64,000 nucleotides of DNA from SVFI01 sp045588655 (lineage in GTDB: Bacteria; Bacillota; Clostridia; Lachnospirales; Lachnospiraceae): contig JAZNEP010000044.1 of assembly GCA_045588655.1 (NCBI GenBank), forward strand, positions 1 through 64,000, read 5' to 3'. Under the pieces are notes generated by a model. It was not told where the DNA came from. It saw only the letters and a program-made list of their open reading frames with translations, and made no database searches. Numbering within the stretch: position 1 is the stretch's first letter; the number at the start of each line of letters is the position of its first letter. Shown in pieces: positions 58,506 to 64,000 of the stretch. Made by a program: the position numbers and the translations under genes.

Positions 58506-59465
58506 GTGTTCGATTTTGAGAGACCTAACATTGAGGTTGCAGAAATCTCAGAAGATAAAAAGTATGGCAGATTCGTAGTAGAACCGTTAGAGCGTGGCTA
58601 TGGTATTACATTAGGTAACTCCTTAAGAAGAATAATGCTTTCTTCACTTCCGGGAGCTGCAGTAAGCCAGGTTAAGATTGAAGGAGTTCTGCACGAGTTC
58701 AGTTCCATTCCTGGAGTAAAAGAAGATGTAACTGAAATCATTATGAACTTAAAGAGTCTTGCAATCAAGAATAGTAGCTCAACGAACGAGCCAAAGACAG
58801 CTTACATTGAGTTCGAGGGTGAAGGTGTTGTGAGAGCATCTGATATTCAGTGTGATTCAGATATCGAAATTATCAACTCTGACCAGGTTATCGCTACACT
58901 TAGTGGTGGTAAAGAGAGCAAATTGTATATGGAACTGACCATTACAAAAGGCAGAGGATATGTGAGTGCTGAAAAGAATAAGACAGAAGATCTGCCAATC
59001 GGAGTAATTTCTGTAGATTCTATCTATACACCGGTAGAGAGAGTTAATATGACTGTCGAAAATACCCGTGTCGGTCAGGTAACAGATTTTGATAAACTTA
59101 CATTAGATGTTTATACCAATGGCACGTTGGTTCCGGACGAGGCAGTGAGCCTTGCAGCAAAAGTTCTCAGTGAGCATTTGAGTCTGTTTATTGATCTTTC
59201 AGAAAGCGCTAAGAGTGCTGAAGTTATGATTGAAAAAGAAGATGACGAAAAAGAAAAAGTTCTTGAGATGAGTATCGATGAACTTGAATTATCTGTTCGT
59301 TCATACAACTGCTTAAAGAGAGCTGGTATCAATACGGTAGAAGAGTTAACAAACAAGACTTCGGATGATATGATGAAGGTTCGTAATTTAGGACGTAAAT
59401 CACTTGAAGAAGTGTTGGCGAAATTAAAAGAGCTTGGTTTAGAGCTGAATTCCAGCGAAGAATAA
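58506..59465 (+). CDS. rpoA: DNA-directed RNA polymerase subunit alpha
   Basis: Alpha subunit of RNA polymerase, 319 residues. The N-terminal dimerisation domain (about 1-230) has GYGITLGNSLRRIMLSSLPG, and the C-terminal DNA- and activator-contacting domain (about 250-315) has LELSVRSYNCLKRAGINTVE and VRNLGRKSLEEVLAKL. The start codon is GTG 58506 behind TAAGGAGGG. Confidence 0.97.
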   Translation: MFDFERPNIEVAEISEDKKYGRFVVEPLERGYGITLGNSLRRIMLSSLPGAAVSQVKIEGVLHEFSSIPGVKEDVTEIIMNLKSLAIKNSSSTNEPKTAYIEFEGEGVVRASDIQCDSDIEIINSDQVIATLSGGKESKLYMELTITKGRGYVSAEKNKTEDLPIGVISVDSIYTPVERVNMTVENTRVGQVTDFDKLTLDVYTNGTLVPDEAVSLAAKVLSEHLSLFIDLSESAKSAEVMIEKEDDEKEKVLEMSIDELELSVRSYNCLKRAGINTVEELTNKTSDDMMKVRNLGRKSLEEVLAKLKELGLELNSSEE

Positions 59466-59605
59466 AGCATGACAAGATCTATGAATAGACATGCAAAGTA
59501 AGTCCAAAGAGCATTTGCGTGCCTGCTCTAAATGGAAACAGAAAACGGTTCGGTATATAAGACCAAAGAGCAATGCTGGACTGACCATGAATGGAGGACA
59601 ATAAA

Positions 59606-60142
59606 ATGGCAAAATACAGAAAACTTGGCAGAACATCTGACCAGAGAAAAGCATTACTTAGAAATCAGGTAACTAATCTTTTATATCATGGAAAGATTGT
59701 TACAACAGAAGCAAAAGCGAAAGAAGTTAAGAAAATCGCTGAGAAGCTTATCACATTAGCTGTAAAAGAGAAAGACAACTATGAAGAAGTAACAGTTACT
59801 GCTAAAGTTGCCCGCAAAGACAAAGACGGCAAGAGAGTAAAAGAAGTCGTTGATGGAAAGAAAGTTACAGTATATACAGAAGTTGAAAAGACAATCAAGA
59901 AAGATATGCCTAGCAGACTTCACGCAAGACGTCAGATGCTTCAGGTATTATATCCAATCAAGGAAGTACCGGCAGAGAAAGCTGGAAGAAAGAGAAATAC
60001 AAAAGATGTAGACATGGTAGCTAAGATGTTTGACGAAATCGCTCCAAAATATGTGGATCGTAAGGGTGGTTACACTCGTATCGTAAAGATCGGTCAGCGT
60101 AAAGGTGACGGTGCTATGGAAGTATTACTCGAGTTAGTATAA
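59606..60142 (+). CDS. rplQ: Large subunit ribosomal protein L17, with insertion
   Basis: L17 (178 residues), near the exit tunnel. ATG 59606 follows ATGGAGGAC; the frame from 59591 is not needed. The N-terminal part (MAKYRKLGRTSDQRKALLRN, VTNLLYHGKIVTTEAKAKEV) and the C-terminal TRIVKIGQRKGDGAMEVLLE are standard. A Lys/Asp/Val-rich insert (VARKDKDGKRVKEVVDGKKV and flanks) makes it about 50 residues longer than the E. coli or Bacillus protein. Last gene of the operon, followed by a strong terminator. Confidence 0.95.
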   Translation: MAKYRKLGRTSDQRKALLRNQVTNLLYHGKIVTTEAKAKEVKKIAEKLITLAVKEKDNYEEVTVTAKVARKDKDGKRVKEVVDGKKVTVYTEVEKTIKKDMPSRLHARRQMLQVLYPIKEVPAEKAGRKRNTKDVDMVAKMFDEIAPKYVDRKGGYTRIVKIGQRKGDGAMEVLLELV

Positions 60143-60155
60143 GAGTCAGTTTAAT

Positions 60156-60190
60156 GAAAAGGAACATCCAATCCGGATGTTCCTTTTTTG
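60156..60190 (+). terminator. Terminator of the ribosomal operon
   Basis: AAAAGGAACATCC (60157-60169) pairs with GGATGTTCCTTTT (60175-60187) and ends in a run of six T. Confidence 0.9.
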
Positions 60191-60244
60191 TGCGTTATTT
60201 TTATATACTATCTGATAGAAATTTTTTTGCGATTTGCCATATGG

Positions 60245-61141
60245 TTATAATGTTTTTTGGAAATGTTGATAGTCTTTAAGGGTTTTCCAATGGCCACCCC
60301 AGGTAAAACCGTGTTCGATAAATAAGTTATAGCATAAATCGCCTTCCAGAATCATGTGTGGGAGACCGCTGTTGCGATCAGCGTAAGGCTCACTCCCGGC
60401 AGGCGAAATTCGTTCTACGCCGTTTGGATAAGTGATGTATGGATTTTGGAATGGATTGATATCAATCGCAAGACCAAGCGCATGTTTGGATAGATTGTCT
60501 GTTCCTGCAACAACGCGGTAATTAAATGAGGATGTATTATTATCTTCACATGAGAGATCGTCATCGCCACCGTATTCGTCAATCAGGCGTATTTTATCAA
60601 TTTGATACGCGTTTTCATACAGTTCTTTAAATATTTCTACCAGATCTTGTGCGATTGCTTTATTGCAAATGAGCTCACCTTCCTGCGTGTTTCCGTTGAA
60701 ATCGACATACAAAACTTTTACGTAGCGAAGATCATCATAAGTAATGTTTTCATTCTCGTGAAATGAGACGCCAGTAATCTTTTCTTTAATCTCAGGCGAC
60801 AAAGGTTCATAATAAAAACCATCGGCGTAGATAGTACGGTCTTTTGGCGGCGTTTCTTCTACTATCGTTTCCGTTTCTGCCGGGTCAGGAGTTTGGTTGA
60901 CCGATTCTTCCACCGTAACAGGAGGAGTCATCTCGTTTTCGATGGCTTCCTTATCGCCATTATCAGTATTTAAGGTTTCCGTTTCTGTCGTTTCTACTTT
61001 TGGGTTTGTCACAACTTCTTCTCCTTCCGCTGGAGTTGTCTTTTTATTATCATATGCATTTCTATTGTCTGTAGAAGTTGCGGTGTAGATTATGACCAGT
61101 ATAACTAAAATACAGACAGACACAATTCCTATTTTCTTCAT
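60245..61141 (-). CDS. M15-family peptidase (D-alanyl-D-alanine carboxypeptidase / cell-wall endopeptidase type)
   Basis: Secreted or membrane-anchored zinc peptidase of 298 residues acting on peptidoglycan peptides. An N-terminal hydrophobic segment (about 3-22) is followed by an acidic Glu/Thr/Pro-rich linker to about 105, then the peptidase domain. Zinc motifs are SKHALGLAIDINPF (HxxGxAxD) and the later His in WGGHWKTLKDYQHFQ. This M15 subgroup (CwlK/VanY-like) includes both carboxypeptidases and L-Ala-D-Glu endopeptidases, so the exact bond is open. ATG 61141 follows GCGAGGTG. It converges on rplQ and diverges from ecfA1. Confidence 0.85.
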   Translation of the reverse strand: MKKIGIVSVCILVILVIIYTATSTDNRNAYDNKKTTPAEGEEVVTNPKVETTETETLNTDNGDKEAIENEMTPPVTVEESVNQTPDPAETETIVEETPPKDRTIYADGFYYEPLSPEIKEKITGVSFHENENITYDDLRYVKVLYVDFNGNTQEGELICNKAIAQDLVEIFKELYENAYQIDKIRLIDEYGGDDDLSCEDNNTSSFNYRVVAGTDNLSKHALGLAIDINPFQNPYITYPNGVERISPAGSEPYADRNSGLPHMILEGDLCYNLFIEHGFTWGGHWKTLKDYQHFQKTL

Positions 61142-61192
61142 ATACACCTCGCGAATATAAAATATATTAACCTTTATTATAATTCAAATCAC

Positions 61193-61221
61193 TTGTATTT
61201 CAAGTCCAAACCATGTAAAAT
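61193..61221 (+). promoter_or_regulatory. Probable promoter of the ecf-truA operon
   Basis: TTGTAT (61193-61198) and TAAAAT (61216-61221) are 17 bases apart, about 40 bases before ecfA1. Confidence 0.5.
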
Positions 61222-61262
61222 AGAACGCGTGAAAATTGATGAGCACTGGCAAAGGAATTTGT

Positions 61263-62114
61263 ATGAATATTATTGATGTAAGTAAGCTTGTATTTGAATA
61301 TATCAGAAGAGATGATGAAGGCAATGTGGAAGGTATTACGACGGCGATTGACCATGTAGATATGGAAATTAAACAGGGTGATTTCGTCGCAGTTCTTGGG
61401 CATAATGGTTCAGGGAAATCCACATTGGCAAAGCATCTGAATGCGATTCTATATCCATCAGAAGGTACGGTATGGGTCGATGGGAAAGATACACAGGTGG
61501 AAGAGAATCTGATTTCCATTCGAAAAAATGCCGGGATGGTGTTTCAAAATCCGGACAATCAGATTATTGGACAGATTGTGGAAGAGGATGTCGGATTTGG
61601 GCCGGAAAATCTTGGAGTTGAGACAAGCCGAATCTGGGAACGCGTGGAAGAAAGTCTAAAAGCTGTTGGAATGTATCAGTTTCGAAAGAAATCACCAAAT
61701 CGTCTTTCGGGTGGACAAAAACAGCGTGTTTCGATTGCAGGAGTTTTGGCGATGCATCCGAAATGCATTATTCTAGATGAGCCGACAGCCATGCTTGATC
61801 CAAGTGGCCGTAAGGAAGTGATTCGGGCGGTCAGAGCACTTAATGACGTCGAAGGAATCACGGTTATCCTAATCACACATTATATGGAAGAAGTAATTTA
61901 CGCAGATAAGGTATATGTGATGGATAAAGGCCGTGTAGAAATACAGGGGACGCCAAAGGAAGTATTTTCACAGGTGGAGAGACTGAAACAGCTCAGATTG
62001 TCGGTTCCACAGGTGACGCTTCTTGCGCATGAACTCAAAAAATCTGGTGTGAATCTTCCGGATGGAATACTTACAACCAAGGAATTGATAGAAGAATTAA
62101 AAAAGGTAAGGTAA
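61263..62114 (+). CDS. ecfA1: Energy-coupling factor transporter ATPase A1
   Basis: First of two ATPases of the ECF module that powers uptake of vitamins and metals by exchangeable S components. Walker A GHNGSGKST, signature LSGGQKQRVSIAG, Walker B CIILDEPTAMLDP and H-loop VILITHYMEE. ATG 61263 gives the usual N-terminus MNIIDVSKLVFEYIRRD; the frame from 61236 adds nine residues and no better site. It is followed after four bases by ecfA2. Confidence 0.93.
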   Translation: MNIIDVSKLVFEYIRRDDEGNVEGITTAIDHVDMEIKQGDFVAVLGHNGSGKSTLAKHLNAILYPSEGTVWVDGKDTQVEENLISIRKNAGMVFQNPDNQIIGQIVEEDVGFGPENLGVETSRIWERVEESLKAVGMYQFRKKSPNRLSGGQKQRVSIAGVLAMHPKCIILDEPTAMLDPSGRKEVIRAVRALNDVEGITVILITHYMEEVIYADKVYVMDKGRVEIQGTPKEVFSQVERLKQLRLSVPQVTLLAHELKKSGVNLPDGILTTKELIEELKKVR

Positions 62115-62118
62115 AAAA

Positions 62119-62970
62119 ATGCCAATAATCATAGATCACTTAAACTGCATATATGAAGCCGGAACCAGTATGGAAGTGGCTGCTTTGTCGGATATTAATC
62201 TGGTAATACCGGATGGACAGTTTGTCGGACTAATCGGACATACCGGTTCAGGTAAGTCTTCTTTAGTACAACATTTAAACGGACTGATTAAGGCGACAAG
62301 CGGAACAGTTTATTTTAATGGAGAAGATATCTACGATGAAGATTTTGACTTGAAAAAGCTAAGAAGTAAAGTGGGATTGGTGTTTCAGTATCCGGAGCAT
62401 CAGCTGTTTGAGGTGGATGTTTTTTCAGATGTGTGTTACGGTCCTAAAAATCTTGGATTAGATAAAAAAGAGAGAGAACTGCGCGCATACAAAGCATTGA
62501 AAATGGTTGGTCTTGCGGATGAATATTTTTATCAGTCACCTTTCGATCTTTCCGGAGGACAGAAGCGAAGAGTGGCAATTGCAGGTGTTCTTGCAATGGA
62601 ACCGGAAGTCCTTATTTTAGATGAGCCGACAGCGGGGCTGGACCCGAAAGGAAGAGATGAAATCCTTGGACTGATTAAACATTTACAGGAAGAGACAGGG
62701 ATGACCATTATTCTTGTTTCACACAGTATGGAAGATGTGGCAAATTACGTAGATCGAATTATAGTAATGAATGGAGGCTGCGTCATGCTGGATGGAAAGC
62801 CAAAAGAAGTATTTGCGCATTACAAAGAACTGGAAGAGGTGGGGCTTGCAGCTCCGGCGGTTACTTATATTATGCAGCAAATGAGAGAAAGCGGCTTTGA
62901 GGTTTCAGCAGATGCCACAACGATAGCCGAAGCGAAAGAAGAGATATTGAAAGTTCTTTCAAAAAAATAG
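62119..62970 (+). CDS. ecfA2: Energy-coupling factor transporter ATPase A2
   Basis: Second ATPase of the ECF module, 283 residues. Walker A GHTGSGKSS, Q-loop VGLVFQYPEHQLFE, signature LSGGQKRRVAIAG, Walker B VLILDEPTAGLDP and H-loop IILVSHSMEDV. It forms a heterodimer with A1 and binds the coupling helices of EcfT. No S-component gene lies in this window, so one module probably serves several unlinked S components. Confidence 0.93.
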   Translation: MPIIIDHLNCIYEAGTSMEVAALSDINLVIPDGQFVGLIGHTGSGKSSLVQHLNGLIKATSGTVYFNGEDIYDEDFDLKKLRSKVGLVFQYPEHQLFEVDVFSDVCYGPKNLGLDKKERELRAYKALKMVGLADEYFYQSPFDLSGGQKRRVAIAGVLAMEPEVLILDEPTAGLDPKGRDEILGLIKHLQEETGMTIILVSHSMEDVANYVDRIIVMNGGCVMLDGKPKEVFAHYKELEEVGLAAPAVTYIMQQMRESGFEVSADATTIAEAKEEILKVLSKK

Positions 62971-62982
62971 ATTGGAGAAACT

Positions 62983-63783
62983 ATGATTAGAGAGATTACG
63001 TTCGGGCAATATTACCAGACGGATTCTGTGATACACAGACTGGATCCTCGAGTGAAGCTCGTTGGTACAATTATATACATTATTTCACTCTTTTTATATA
63101 AAGAGGCAGCGCCTTTTTTGCTTGCGATGCTGTTTTTGGCGATGACAATTCGTATATCTCATGTCCCATTTAAGTACATGATACGCGGATTGAAAGCAAT
63201 TGTGGTTTTGTTATTGATAACTTCTGCCTTTAACATGTTTTTGACACAGGGAGAGCCATTGATTAGCTTCTGGAAGCTTACGATTACAAAAGAAGGATTA
63301 GTGACAGCGATTTTCATTGCAGTGCGGCTAATTCTGTTGATTATCGGGTCATCACTCATGACTTTGACTACAACACCGAATGAGTTGACGGATGCGCTGG
63401 AAAAGCTTTTGAGTCCGCTCAAGAAGCTGAAAATGCCAATACACGAGATTTCCATGATGATGTCAATTGCGCTTCGTTTTATTCCGATTTTGCTGGAAGA
63501 AACTGATAAAATTATGAAAGCACAGATGGCAAGAGGTGCTGATTTTGACAGTGGTAATATGATTAAGAAAATAAAGGCGATGGTTCCGCTCCTTGTACCG
63601 CTTTTTATATCTGCATTTCGCCGTGCCAATGATCTGGCAATGGCAATGGAAGCAAGATGTTATCAGGGTGGAGAAGGCAGAACCAAAATGAAACCATTAA
63701 AATACAAAAAGAGAGATGTGAGTGCGTATCTTATATTACTTGCATATCTGGTCGGAGTTATTGTACTTGGGAAAATAATATAA
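62983..63783 (+). CDS. ecfT: Energy-coupling factor transporter transmembrane subunit T
   Basis: Scaffold membrane protein of 266 residues with four to six helices. Two Ala-Arg-x coupling motifs in the cytoplasmic helices, QMARGAD and MEARCYQGG, contact the ATPases. The start MIREITFGQYYQTDSVIHRL and the stretch DPRVKLVGTIIYI are typical. TTGGAGAAA precedes it. Its stop is directly followed by the truA start. Confidence 0.93.
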   Translation: MIREITFGQYYQTDSVIHRLDPRVKLVGTIIYIISLFLYKEAAPFLLAMLFLAMTIRISHVPFKYMIRGLKAIVVLLLITSAFNMFLTQGEPLISFWKLTITKEGLVTAIFIAVRLILLIIGSSLMTLTTTPNELTDALEKLLSPLKKLKMPIHEISMMMSIALRFIPILLEETDKIMKAQMARGADFDSGNMIKKIKAMVPLLVPLFISAFRRANDLAMAMEARCYQGGEGRTKMKPLKYKKRDVSAYLILLAYLVGVIVLGKII

Positions 63784-64000
63784 ATGAAAAGAGTCATGCT
63801 TACAGTCGCATATGATGGTACAAATTACTGCGGATGGCAGCAACAACCAAATGGCGATACAATAGAAGGACAATTAAATAAACATCTGACAGAGCTTCTT
63901 GGAGAAAAGATTACCGTGATCGGAGCAAGTAGAACAGATTCCGGTGTGCATGCGCTTTGCAATTTGGCTGTTTTTTCTACAGATGCAAGAATGCCGGCAG
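63784..64000 (+). CDS. truA: tRNA pseudouridine synthase A (5' part, cut by window edge)
   Basis: The frame starts at ATG 63784, right after the ecfT stop, and stays open to the window end (72 codons). It reads MKRVMLTVAYDGTNYCGWQQ and contains SRTDSGVHAL, with the catalytic Asp at residue 52. TruA makes pseudouridine at positions 38-40 of the anticodon arm. The ecfA1-ecfA2-ecfT-truA order is the normal Firmicute arrangement downstream of the ribosomal operon. Confidence 0.95.
   Translation, partial: MKRVMLTVAYDGTNYCGWQQQPNGDTIEGQLNKHLTELLGEKITVIGASRTDSGVHALCNLAVFSTDARMPA

Noticed and set aside
1..64000. CRISPR arrays, rRNA or tRNA genes, transposases, phage genes
   Set aside because: No regularly spaced repeats, no rRNA or tRNA-like segments, and no transposase or integrase motifs were seen; the 40472-40671 inverted repeat carries no ORF.

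Overview
The window looks like a chromosomal segment from an anaerobic, moderately AT-rich Firmicute, most likely of the Lachnospiraceae/Clostridia. The evidence is the gene content and style: strong AGGAGG-type ribosome binding sites, a zinc-type S14, a long S10-spc-alpha ribosomal operon with rpsD inside it, a four-subunit pyruvate:ferredoxin oxidoreductase, ECF vitamin-transporter genes followed by truA, LytTR regulators and BspA-like leucine-rich repeat proteins. The genus is not determined. I saw no rRNA, tRNA, CRISPR array, transposase or prophage genes.

Left part (1-14 kb): the 3' end of an unknown gene, an Lnt-like membrane carbon-nitrogen hydrolase, a small lipoprotein whose best start is out of frame by one base, an AraC/GyrI-type regulator, then a signalling and export block. 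That block holds a LytTR response regulator with its GHKL histidine kinase, a 56-residue membrane protein, two ABC exporters (ATPase plus permease each), and a LytTR/DUF3021 regulator pair. It is followed by dCMP deaminase, a MATE efflux pump and an ECF sigma factor with a putative membrane anti-sigma protein.

Middle part (14-43 kb): a reverse-strand fusion of a membrane acyltransferase to an alpha/beta-hydrolase domain that lacks catalytic residues; a soluble protein joining ferredoxin and hydrogenase H-cluster-like domains to a chemotaxis signalling hairpin; porCDAB (reverse); an ABC exporter; an S1-domain protein; a second ECF sigma operon with two zinc-finger anti-sigma proteins and a paralogous membrane protein; PTS enzyme I; a receiver protein and a TM-receiver-Hpt protein with no kinase; an MBL-fold hydrolase; an LCP-family ligase; a SulP transporter; two small membrane proteins; tandem LRR surface proteins; cytoplasmic alpha-amylase and an rRNA methyltransferase-like protein (both reverse); and a PutP-type symporter. 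A roughly 200-bp imperfect inverted repeat lies between the amylase and the methyltransferase.

Right part (43-64 kb): a near-perfect promoter at 43512-43540 and a strongly structured 5' leader precede rpsJ. The order is then rplC-rplD-rplW-rplB-rpsS-rplV-rpsC-rplP-rpmC-rpsQ-rplN-rplX-rplE-rpsN-rpsH-rplF-rplR-rpsE-rpmD-rplO-secY-adk-map, a KOW protein, infA, rpmJ, rpsM-rpsK-rpsD-rpoA-rplQ. Together these supply most of both ribosomal subunits, the secretion channel, N-terminal methionine processing, adenylate balance, initiation and RNA polymerase alpha. A second promoter lies before rpmJ, and structured spacers lie between rpsJ and rplC and between rpmJ and rpsM. After the operon come an M15 peptidase (reverse) and ecfA1-ecfA2-ecfT-truA, with truA cut by the window edge.

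The most interesting items are the H-cluster/chemotaxis fusion, the kinase-less receiver/Hpt pair, the catalytically altered acyltransferase-hydrolase fusion, the long inverted repeat, the three structured RNA spacers in the ribosomal operon, and the poly-A frameshifted lipoprotein start.
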